Position numbers and translations under genes: made by a program. Positions 46,487 to 55,386 of a stretch of 64,000 bases of DNA are shown here, one piece after another. Origin of the DNA: Macrothele yani. Taxonomy: Eukaryota > Arthropoda > Arachnida > Araneae > Macrothelidae. Each line of letters opens with the position of its first letter. The stretch's first letter is position 1. Location of the stretch: contig CM077024.1 in the NCBI GenBank assembly GCA_039090855.1, positions 64,131,594 through 64,195,593 on the forward strand, given 5' to 3'. The notes below the pieces were generated by a model. The model was not told the DNA's origin, ran no database searches, and saw only the letters and a list, made by a program, of their open reading frames with translations.

Positions 46487-47392
46487 TTAAACCTCGAAAT
46501 CATCATCACACTCCATATTTTGAACAGTCTTGAGAATTTCGCAAACATCAAGATCTTCAAGAATAAATCTGGGAACTGAAACTTTTGCAACTGAGCAGGC
46601 ATTGGCGTAAGCAATCCCAAGTACTTTGGGTTCGATAAGTGCAAATGCCTTATCAAAGCATCTATGCCACCGATCGCTTGCTGTGGAATTCATACAGTCA
46701 TGACCTAGCTGATTATTTGGCAAAAGAAGCACTGGAAGATGACACTTCCTACAGTAGAAAACTTTTTCTACATTTTCCTTAATGGTAGCTCTTACCACTT
46801 CCACGAGAACGTCTTTCAGTTTTTGAATGTCTACGGAAAACGTAGTCAAAGTTCCTTGTTGTTGTAACACGGCATTTTGGAAGGTGGATCCAAACTATAA
46901 TTTTTTTACACTGATCCAAAGCTTTTTGCATGCATCTTTCAGAGTTTCAAATTGGTCGCATATTAATGACACTGATGCTCGATTCAAGATAAACGAATCA
47001 TCAGTCAGAACGTGAAGTTGTTGAAAACGGTAAGCAATTTCACGAGGGGAAGGGAAACAGTTCATCATCAATTCCTTGTTGAAAACCGCGATTTCATTAC
47101 TTCCATCATACATATAGCAGTTTTCCATAAATTCCTTAAATGTTTTAGCTGACATGGTGACTCCGTACTTGGAAGGAAACAGTTTTTCCTTTTTCACAAC
47201 ATAACTTCGAATGTGTACTCTCACAGTGCCTGTGAAATCAGACACTTTTGCTAACTTATTTCCACCCAACGAAACATGATGTGGAGGAAGGCTTTCTAAT
47301 GAGATGCCTGATTCAGCATGAGACTCAGGCTTTGTAGGAACACACACCTTCTTTGTAGCAGTAGCAGAGGAAACTTCGGCAGATCGCTTCAT
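46487..47392 (-). CDS. PC4/SUB1-domain protein with C-terminal CCHC-like zinc motif, in-frame TAG
   Basis: The ATG at 47392 (MKRSAEVSSATATKK) is chosen over an upstream GTG in the same frame. Residues 38-92 match the PC4 (transcription coactivator p15/SUB1) ssDNA-binding fold: HHVSLGGNKLAKVSDFTGTV, then HIRSYVVKKEKLFPSKYGV, then a helix SAKTFKEFMEN. A basic, low-complexity N-terminus precedes it, as in PC4. After codon 165 there is a TAG (46895-46897), but the same frame continues for about 135 codons to 46487. The continuation has YCRKC and GHDC forming C-x2-C-x13-H-x-C and an acidic end (ECDDDFEV). Both arms carry the same TAG, so it is old, read through, or homogenised. The fold assignment is by pattern. 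Function is inferred: PC4 proteins bind melted DNA, plausible for an element with long foldback arms. Confidence 0.7.
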
Positions 47393-47499
47393 GTTCAAGG
47401 CAGTTCGACGAGTAACACAGTTCACGGTAGGTTGTAGCGATGATAATCCGTACGATAACACAACGTGTGAGCAGTTCGATGATTGAGAACAGAATAGTG

Positions 47500-47812
47500 A
47501 GCTGATTTGTCCTCAGGCAAAACTAATAAGAGATTTGCGCATGTGCGTCTGCTTGATGACGTCAGTCCTCCACGTGGAAAAATCATGACGTCAGATACAC
47601 CCAACGTCTCCCTGACCGACGCCACCTTGAATCACCACGTGCTCCAGCACAGCAGAATGACGGGGAATAGCTGATTTGTCCTTAGGCGATAAGAGACTTG
47701 AGCATGTGTGTCTGCTTGATGACATCAGTCCTCCACGTGGAAAATTCATGACGTCAGATACACCCAACGTCTCCCTGACCGACACCATCTTGATCGCAAC
47801 GTGCTCCAACAT
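47500..47812 (-). promoter_or_regulatory. Duplicated CRE/E-box region upstream of the PC4 gene
   Basis: A segment of about 150 bp is tandemly repeated (47500-47650 and 47669-47812), from AGCTGATTTGTCCT to CGTGCTCCARCA. Palindromic CRE sites TGACGTCA occur at 47557-47564, 47586-47593 and 47749-47756, with a fourth at 47840-47847 just outside and a mutated TGACATCA at 47720-47727. CACGTG E-boxes lie near 47570, 47635 and 47733. It sits 108 bp before the PC4 ATG. Likely an ATF/CREB- and bHLH-responsive promoter; inference from motifs. Confidence 0.6.
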
Positions 47813-47904
47813 ATATCAGCTCTCGCAAAACGCTTGGGGTGACGTCACGGAATATCTAAAGGTTAGGTTTAGACGAATATTGGGAGCATTCTTGCAGTGT
47901 GGTG

Positions 47905-48122
47905 ATCCACTAAATGAGTAATGGACATGATTATCACCGTAGGCCACATGTTGTCTAGGAATTTTATGTTTTTCCATAAATCTTAATTTTGCTGAGATCA
48001 TCACCAAAATATTCAACTTCATTTTCAAGGCGGTTAAGATAATCTGTAGCTTCAGAATCAGAAAATAATTTCTCATATGAAAAATGGAGGCCATCCTTAT
48101 GACATATCTTAGAAGAATGCAT
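47905..48122 (-). pseudogene. ALKBH2-like DNA-repair dioxygenase fragment
   Basis: From an ATG at 48122 the frame reads HKDGLHFSYEKLFSDSEATD, then LNRLENEVEYFGDDLSKIKI and YGK, then a stop. One frame over it continues HKIPRQHVAYGDNHVHYSFS-G. This matches the N-terminal half of ALKBH2, the Fe(II)/2-oxoglutarate enzyme that reverses alkylation damage (VEYF...GK...PR...YGD...YTFSG order). The frame shift is at about 47973. The HxD iron site lies further C-terminal in the family and is absent, so the fragment cannot be active. It may be a captured host first exon or a degraded cargo gene of a parental element. Confidence 0.75.
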
Positions 48123-48299
48123 TTCTTCAGACGAAAGAAAATGTAGCAGTAATTGAAAAAAGCAGTATCTTCACACCCAGCAACGAAGCGAGAATGAAAC
48201 AGACAGACTTGAGATAAGACGTACGACTAACGAATGCGCGAGTCATCGATGATGCAAGCAGGAGCACATTACGGACAGGTGCAAATGATCAAGAATTAA

Positions 48300-48560
48300 G
48301 CACGTCGCTTTAAAACCAGTGTCAAATAAGCATTCAAAAAGTACAATTTCCTGAAGGGGAGAAAATGAAATTGACTACGTGTGTGAGAAAAAATGGCGGT
48401 GATCGTGAAATGTCGAGCCCCTCCCCCACAAAAAATAAAATGGCGGCGACCGCTAGCAGGATGGCAACATGGTGACTCACCCACACACGTGGCGCACAAA
48501 TCACATCTCAAGGACCAATCGCGTTGCCTTTCCAGGCAGTAGTTCACCAAATTTAATGTA
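48300..48560 (-). promoter_or_regulatory. Possible captured promoter of the ALKBH2-like fragment
   Basis: On the plus strand AAAATGGCGG (YY1-like) occurs at 48390-48399 and 48437-48446, CCAAT at 48515-48519, TGACTCA near 48473 and CACACGTG near 48484. In minus orientation these lie 270-400 bp before the fragment's ATG, a layout like a housekeeping promoter. The region is less AT-rich than the arms. Confidence 0.4.
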
Positions 48561-48581
48561 CGTGACCTATTAATAAAAAAT

Positions 48582-49253
48582 ATGCTGTCAGCTAAAACAT
48601 TTAAGGAATTTATGGAAAACTGCTATATGTATGATGGAAGTAATGAAATCGTGGTTTTCAACAAGGAATTGATGATGAACTGTTTCCCTTCCCCTCGTGA
48701 AATTGCTTACCGTTTTCAACAACTTCACGTTCTGACTGATGATTCGTTTATCTTGAATCGAGCATCAGTGTCATTAATATGCGACCAATTTGAAACTCTG
48801 AAAGATGCATGCAAAAAGCTTTGGATCAGTGTAAAAAAATTATAGTTTGGATCCACCTTCCAAAATGCCGTGTTACAACAACAAGGAACTTTGACTACTT
48901 TTTCCATAGACATTCAAAAACTGAAAGACGTTCTCGTGGAAGTGGTAAGAGCTACCATTAAGGAAAATGTAGAAAAAGTTTTCTACTGTAGGGAGTGTCA
49001 TCTTCCAGTGCTTCTTATGCCAAATAATCAGCTAGGTCATGACTGTATGAATTCCACAGCAAGCGATCGGTGGCATAGATGCTTTGATAAGGCATTTGCA
49101 CTTATCGAACCCAAAGTACTTGGGATTGCTTACGCCAATGCCTGCTCAGTTGCAAAAGTTTCAGTTCCCAGATTTATTCTTGAAGATCTTGATGTTTGCG
49201 AAATTCTCAAGACTGTTCAAAATATGGAGTGTGATGATGATTTCGAGCTTTAA
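48582..49253 (+). pseudogene. Right-arm PC4-gene copy lacking the PC4 core
   Basis: The arm begins inside the gene, so the copy starts with MLSAKTFKEFMEN at an accidental ATG (48582) and lacks codons 1-80 including the ssDNA-binding strands. It reads 87 codons to the same TAG (48843-48845) and continues in frame to 49253 (ECDDDFEL). Differences from the left copy include IVVF for IAVF, FYCREC for FYCRKC and LLMPN for LLLPN. It is transcribed outward, opposite to the left copy. Confidence 0.8.
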
Positions 49254-49262
49254 AGAAAACCA

Positions 49263-49324
49263 AGTCCTTTTTAGGACTACAAAACAGTCCTTTTCAGGAC
49301 TACAAAACAGTCCTTTTCAGGACT
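49263..49324 (+). terminator. Three tandem histone-type 3' stem-loops
   Basis: AGTCCTTTTTAGGACT (49263-49278) and AGTCCTTTTCAGGACT (49286-49301 and 49309-49324) each form a 6-bp stem with a 4-nt loop, TTTT or TTTC. The flanks are A-rich (CAAAAC). This is the geometry of the metazoan histone mRNA 3' stem-loop, with A-U closing the stem instead of G-C. They start 10 nt after the stop codon. They could end non-polyadenylated transcripts or simply be a tandem duplication. Confidence 0.55.
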
Positions 49325-49350
49325 ACTTTTATTTCATTATTTTTTGTCAT

Positions 49351-49671
49351 TCATTTATATTTTTTTCTGTTTGAATGTGAGTGTATGTGAACGAAGGTCA
49401 CTGGCGTGGGCTTAATTGCTCCGTACACCTTAATGTGTTTCTCCAATATTATGGAACCATGTTTGGTGAAGTTCACCACCTCTTTTGCTACGAAGGCAAC
49501 AACGAGGGATTTGGTCATCCTGATACCTCCATCTTTGAATGGGTAATACGAGCATTGGTTGAATAACTCACTCGGGGGACCTTCAGCCGTAGCAAATTCT
49601 TTGCATATGTATAATTTCAGTTTTCTTTCCTTGATGTATATTTCTTCTGTTCGATTAACACTAGACGAAAT
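49351..49671 (-). CDS. Inward open frame in the right arm, unknown
   Basis: The frame is open for about 105 codons with no ATG near its start. It contains EFATAEGPPSELFNQCSYYP, FKDGGIRMTKSLVVAFVAKE and VVNFTKHGSIILEKHIKVYG, ending in a basic HSHSNRKKYK. It converges with the PC4 gene; the stops are about 100 bp apart. The composition is protein-like and unlike the surrounding low-complexity arms. I do not recognise a family. The left copy is frame-shifted. Confidence 0.35.
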   Translation of the reverse strand: MSSSVNRTEEIYIKERKLKLYICKEFATAEGPPSELFNQCSYYPFKDGGIRMTKSLVVAFVAKEVVNFTKHGSIILEKHIKVYGAIKPTPVTFVHIHSHSNRKKYK

Positions 49672-50369
49672 TTAACTTTCTCGAAACTAACCTTATATAT
49701 AAAAAAAAAAAACAGTCTTTGCCAATTATGAAAAAAGTGTAAAACAACTCATTAAGAAAACTATTTTTGGGAAAAGTATGAAATTTTAGTTTATGTCATG
49801 ATAATAAATGTCGGTGAGACTTATTCTAAAGTTAAAAAATATATCTGAAGTTTTTGTTACATTTCTGATATTAGGAAAGTTTGTATGGAAATGTGAGAGT
49901 GATCGAGTCGAAAAGAAACAAGTTTGTTGGAATGAAACAGGAAAAAAGTACTACAAAGAAAAAAAAATCGAAGTACAGTGTAAAGCAAAGTTAAACAAAA
50001 TACTTAAACGTAGAACAGTTTTTCGAAAAATAAATTAAGTCGTTATACACAGAAAAGAACTAAGTCTTTCTTAAAAAAAATTATTACATTTGTTTGGAGA
50101 AATTCGATATTTTAGATACATGTTGAGAATAGCTGCTTTTCTGGTGAGTTAGGAAATTGCTATGTAGGGGAAAAAATGTTTGCTAAGAATACGATGTTTA
50201 GTGGAAGTACGGACTTGGTCGCTATGTCTCCAGAATGAATGTTTTTTCTGTTGATTTAGAAAAAATATACTGAAAATATATTGCAAAGGATATAAATTTT
50301 ATCGTAAGAAATAATGCTTTAGAATGAATGTCTTGACAATGAATGCTTTTCCTGTTGGGTCAGTTAAAG

Positions 50370-52690
50370 AAAAGTATAGCAAATTAGGATAGAATGAAAA
50401 AATATGAATATTTCACATACATGCAGGTTTTTAGGAATACTTAAGTGAGTTGGAAAGTGAGGGAAACAAAAATTCTGAAGTGTTTGGTACATCTTGTAAT
50501 ATCAATTTGTTAAGAAACGTTTACTCAAATGAAATGAAAAAATAAAGTCATAGTAAAGAAAATACTAATACAATCGAATTTTAACTGTCATAGATCTGTA
50601 TATTTCTCGTATACCCACGAAAAGGTAAGATAGAAAAATTTATTAAGTTATACATTAAAAGAAAGAAAGAAAAGTTGCTTACATATGAAAAAGAAATAAT
50701 CACGAAGAAACGCCTGTTGAAAAGAAATAGAAAAGTAAAGTTGGAATAAAGAAAATACTGTTGTAGTCCAATTTTTACCACTACAGATCTGTATATTTCT
50801 CATAAATGTAAGCTTTTAGGAATACTTAAAAGTGAGTTTTGAAAAAATATTACGTTACATGAAGAAACAAAAAAATATCTGAAGTTTTGCTACATCTTGT
50901 GATATCAAGTCGTTAAGAAGCGTTGGTTGAAATGAAATGAAAAAATAAAGTCTGAATCGTGAACATAGAATGATATTCAAAACACAAAATTAAGTTAAAT
51001 AGGGGAAAATGCGAAAAAAAAAATGTTTGTCAGAAAGAAATGTAAAAATAAAGAAAATACTGTTTCAATCGAATTTTTAACTGCTATAGATCTGTATATT
51101 TCTTGTACATACACGAAACAGCGATGTAAAAAATAAATTAAGTCACATTTAAAGCAAGTAAGTAAGAAAAAATAGTTTAAGAGGAGAAAAAATAAATCTG
51201 AAGTTTTGTCACATCCGGAAATTCAAGTCGTTAAGAAACGTTGGTTGAAATGAAAAAAATAAAGTCAGAATATAAATATGAGGCAGTTTGCAAAGTTTGA
51301 AATAAAATAATGGACGAATGCGCGAACATAGAATGATATTCAAAACATAGATTAAGTTAGATTGCGGGAATTGAGAAGAAAAAACGTATGTTAGAAAGAA
51401 ATGTATAAATACAGTAAAAATGCAGAAAATATTGTTTCAATCGAATTTTAACTACTGTAAATGAAAGAAATGGAAAAATACAGTACGAATGAAGAAATCA
51501 ATTGAATTTTAACTACTATAGATCCGTGTATTTCTTGTACACACATAGAAAAGTGAGATAGAAAAATAGATTAAACCATACATTAAAAGCAAGTAAGAAA
51601 AAAATCGGTTTCAGAGGGAAAAATTAAAAATCTGAAGTTTCGTCACATCTTGTAGAACAGATATCAAGTCGTTAAGAAACGTTGGTTAAAATGAAATGGA
51701 AAAATACAGTAAGAATAAAGTGTAAAGTTAGAAAAAAGGACAATGGACGAATACGTGAACATAGAATGATATTCAAAAACACAAAATTAAGTTAAATATG
51801 TGGAAAATGTGAAAAAAAAATGGTTGTCAGAAAGAAAATGTAAAAATAAAGTAAAAATAAAGAAAATACTGTTTCAGTCGAATTTTTTAACTGCTATAGA
51901 TCTGTATATTTCTCGTACATACACGAAACAGCGATGTAAAAAATAAATTTAGTCACATTTAAAGCAAGTAAGAAAAAATAGTTTAAGAGGAGAAAAAATA
52001 AATCTGAAGTTTTGTCACATCCTGAAATTCAAGTCGTTAAGAAACGTTGGTTGAAATGAAAAATATAAAGTCAGAATATAAGTATGAGGTAGTTAGCAAA
52101 GTTTGAAATAAAATAATGGACGAATACGCGAACATAGAATGATATTCAAAACATAGATTAGTTAGATAGCGGGAATTGAGAAGAAAAAACGTCTGTTGGA
52201 AAGAAATGTAAAAATACAGTAAGAATGGAGAAAATATTGTTTCAGTCGAATTTTAACTACTATAGATGAAAGAAATGGAATAATATAGTAAGAATGAAGA
52301 AATATTGTTTCAATCGAATTTTAACTACTATAGATTCGTATATTTCTTGTACACATATAGAAAAGTAATAAGATAGAAAAATAGATTAAACCATACATTA
52401 AAAGCAAGTAAGAAAAATAAAACAGTTTCAGAGGGAAAAAATTAAAAATCTGAAGTTTTGTAACACCTTGTGGAACAGATATCAAGTCGTTAAGAAACGT
52501 ATGTTGGGTTAAATCTAAAAAAAAAAGATACTGTTAGGAACGAATTTTTATATATCTGCTATAGATCTGTATATTTCTTGCGCAAACATGAAACATCTAT
52601 GTAAAAAACCAGATTAAGTCATACATTAAAAACAAGTAAGAAAAGTTCTTTGCGTAGGAAAAAGGAATAATAATGAAGAAACGTTGGCTT
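50370..52690 (-). repeat. Degenerate tandem repeat array, right arm
   Basis: Mirror of 43060-45330. Here the plus strand is A-rich. Recurrent CTATAGATCTGTATATTTC phrases occur near 50593, 51083, 51895 and 52560. Confidence 0.8.
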
Positions 52691-53199
52691 GTTTAAATCA
52701 GAAAAAATAAAGCCTCGATAAAAGTAGTTGTCAGATTGAAAAGTAAGAAAATAAAATAATGATGGTACATCGAGAAGTTTAGCGAGTATGCAAGCATTTA
52801 GAAAAAAAAAGTAGGTTAAGATAATGGATTAAAAGGTACATTTCACTGATTAATCATAAAAGAAAATACGGAAAGATAAAAAAAAATATTTTAACTATGT
52901 ATAAAACATTGCGGCTTTGTATGGCGGAAAAAGGTACACGTTAAAAAATGTAACAAAAAATGTCATGAACACGTAAATACGTTAATAAACATTCGTGTTT
53001 TAAGATTATGTCTGCAGCACAAAACTTTGGAAAACGTCTTTATGTTGGAACGTCCGTTGAAAATGCGTGAAGTCTCCTCAAAGAAAATAAAAAAATCGTT
53101 ACGTTGAAGAATTATGAATATAAAATGGGAAATTATGAGGAAAAAATAAGGAATAAATTCGTTGCAAAATGATCAAGTTATTGAAAAAAAATCAGTCTT

Positions 53200-53850
53200 G
53201 GAACTTAATGTGGCTACAGAATCTCAAATGACGTCAACCGCCGACCTCGCGGAGGAAATGGCGTTGGCTGATGTCATGTCTGCTATCACGACATGCGTCA
53301 CCCGCCATAGTCACTCATCCCAAAAACACGTGTGATACAAAATTTTCCGAGTCAAAGAGAAAATGATGACTCATCCCAAAACACATGGCTCACAAAAGAT
53401 AGCGGAACATGAATCAACAGGAACGAAATCTTTTCAAACAAAAGCCTTTCCTCGTCTAAATTAAAATTGTAGGGAAGAAAAATATAAGAATTAAAAAAAT
53501 AATGCAACGTCTATAAAAATTATAACACCTCACGGAGTTCTAAAAATATAAATTTAATAAAACAAATTTGAGGAAATGCTTCGATTGAAAAAACTTCCTT
53601 CAAAAATTTGACAAAGTCCAGTAAATCTCCCGAGAAAATAAAAAAAAATAAAGCCAACCCCGCTGAGGAGAAAACGACGTTGGCTGATGTCATGTCTGCT
53701 ATCACGAATGCGTCACTCATCATAATGACTCATCCCAAAACACATGGCTCACAAAAAAGGCAACGTGGTGAAACTAAAATGGCGGAACATGAATCAACGG
53801 GAACGAAATCTTTTCAAACAAAGCCTTTCCTCACCTAAATTAAAATTGTA
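53200..53850 (-). repeat. Right-arm AP-1/CRE-rich modules
   Basis: Two modules correspond to the left-arm ones. They carry TGACTCA/TGAGTCA near 53300, 53350, 53370 and 53730 and TGACGTCA near 53231, plus TGATGTCATGTCTGCTATCA phrases. Mirror of 41283-41960. Confidence 0.7.
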
Positions 53851-54244
53851 GGAGGACAAATATAAGAATTAAAAAAATAATGCAACGTCTATAAAAATTA
53901 TAACACCTCAGGGAATTCCTGAAAATATAAATTTAATAAAAAAAAAACATATTGGAAAGACTTCCTTCAAAAATTTGACAAAGTCTAATAAATCTCCTGA
54001 GAAAATTAAAAAAATAATGCAACGTCTATAAAAATTATAATACCTCAGGGAATTCCTGAAAATATAAATTTAATAAAATAAATTAGAGAGAAAAAATAGG
54101 ACAAAAAAATACGAGTAAAAAAAAATTGGAAACGACAAAAAACTTCCTTCAAAAATTTGACAAAGTCCAGGAAATCTCCCGAGAAAATTAAAAAAATAAA
54201 TATTGGAAAGACTTCTTAAAAATTTGTCAACGTCCAAAAAATCT

Positions 54245-54659
54245 CCCTGAGGAAAGTTCGAAAAAGCACTGCTAGGGGGCAACGTACACCCCCCTTTCCC
54301 CCACTCGGTCGTTGCCATCTCTCAAAGATTCATTAAAAGTTCCAAAAGCACCGCCAGGGGGCAGCACATCGAGTTGACATCCCCTATATCCACCCCTTTC
54401 TCCCACTGGGTCGTTGCCATCTCTCAAAGTTCCATTAAAAGTTCCAAGAAGCACCGCTAGGGGGCAGCACATCGAGTTGACATTCCCCTATATCCACCCC
54501 CTTTCTCCCACTCGGTCGTTGCCATCTCTCAAAGGTCCATTAAAAGTTCCAAGAAGCACCGCTAGGGGGCAGCACATCTCCTTTCCCCGACTTGGTCGTT
54601 GCCATCTCTCAAAGGTCCATCGAAAGTTCCAAAAAGCACCGCTACGGGGCAGCACATCG
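54245..54659 (-). repeat. Subterminal tandem repeat with five CTCF-like cores, right end
   Basis: Cores CACYGCTAGGGGGCARC and close variants lie at 54267-54285, 54349-54367, 54452-54470, 54557-54575 and 54637-54655. The best is CACCGCTAGGGGGCAGCAC. Units also hold GGTCGTTGCCATCTCTCAAA. The encoded 172-codon frame (54414-54932) is repetitive and crosses the element end, so I reject it as a gene. Confidence 0.85.
54452..54470 (+). promoter_or_regulatory. CTCF-like motif at the palindrome end
   Basis: CACCGCTAGGGGGCAGCAC fits the core CCNSYAGRGGGC of CTCF sites. Four similar sites lie within 200 bp either side. Confidence 0.5.
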
Positions 54660-55386
54660 ATCCAACACACTAGCGTCATCTGCCACGCCCCCACATCCTT
54701 CGGTCACACGCCACGCCCCCATCCTTCTGCGTCAGGCCACGCCCCTTGCTCCTTCTGTAGAAGGAGCTGCTCCTTGACGCCGGATTGGTCCTTTTATACT
54801 ACTAAGGGCACTCATATAGGGGCAAAAGAAGCATTTGCTCCCCCCGGCTCCTACCCGGAATTGAACCAAGCCCTTTCTGTTCTTCGAAGGTACTACGCAG
54901 ATTTTTGCAATGACACTGATTCCGATTGCTAATTTTTCTGCAGAACTCCTGGATGCGTGTGTTATAGAAATAAAAAAAAAACAGGGCCAGATTAATGCTT
55001 TAGTGGGCCCCTAAGCTAAGACATCTCAGTGGGCCCCTAGGCTAAGACATTCCATAGGGCACCTAAAGAACTGATGACTAACAATCATTATTCAAGTCCT
55101 TTAAAACACGAAACTAGCAATATGCTTGTATTTTGACATGAAATTTTTAATATTTATCATTCTATACTTTTCTGGGCGCATCTTTTTGTTATGCAATGTG
55201 AAGTCCCAGTGGATTTCGCCCATTAACGGTTCCAAGTGCAAACAGGGAGGTGTGGTTGTATGATAGTAAAAAAGCTGAAACTGTCTCACCGACCCTGCTG
55301 TACTCAGCGACATGAAAAGTTTGCCCTTAGTGAGTCACTGCCTTGAAATCTGTTCGTCTTCTAGCTACTGTATGTGATCGAGTGGA

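Larger units (their letters stand above)
40426..47154. repeat. Left arm of the palindrome
   Basis: It pairs with 48586-54803. It is longer because of a 579-bp tandem duplication (41662-42240 and 42245-42823) that the right arm lacks. The plus strand is strongly T-rich from about 40.9 to 46.1 kb and the complement purine-rich. The inner end falls inside the PC4-domain gene. Confidence 0.95.
47155..48585. other. Loop (unique spacer) of the palindrome
   Basis: It is the only part present once. It contains codons 1-80 of the PC4 gene, a duplicated promoter-like segment, an ALKBH2-like gene fragment and its likely promoter. Arm pairing stops abruptly at TGTCAGCTAAAAC on both sides. Confidence 0.9.
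40426..54803. mobile_element. 14.4-kb palindromic element with 6-bp TSD (Polinton-like ends)
   Basis: The two ends are inverted copies starting AGTAGTATAAAAGG. A 6-bp direct repeat AAGGGC flanks them exactly (40420-40425 and 54804-54809). The arms are about 6.73 kb (40426-47154) and 6.22 kb (48586-54803) with a 1431-bp loop. Arm identity is very high where compared (3 differences in about 350 bp of the gene region). The ends 5'-AG...CT-3' and a 6-bp TSD are those reported for Polinton/Maverick elements, whose TIRs are usually a few hundred bp. No DNA polymerase B, retroviral-type integrase, packaging ATPase, protease or capsid gene is visible. It is therefore a non-autonomous or snap-back derivative, or an unrelated element with similar ends. 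Confidence 0.9.
48586..54803. repeat. Right arm of the palindrome
   Basis: Inverted copy of 40426-47154. It carries one copy of the 579-bp module, five subterminal CTCF-like units and three stem-loops after the gene. Confidence 0.95.

Noticed and set aside
46895..46912. Very short GT-AG intron (GTAAAAAAATTATAG) removing the TAG in the PC4 gene
   Set aside because: It would be about 15-16 nt, far below known minimal spliceosomal introns.
40426..54803. Complete Polinton/Maverick or integrated large DNA virus
   Set aside because: No polymerase B, integrase, packaging ATPase, protease or capsid-like frame can be seen in any frame; only end features match.
54414..54932. 172-codon open frame at the right end of the palindrome
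   Set aside because: It reads repeatedly through the subterminal tandem units, crosses the element end and target duplication into flanking DNA, and has a low-complexity repetitive sequence.
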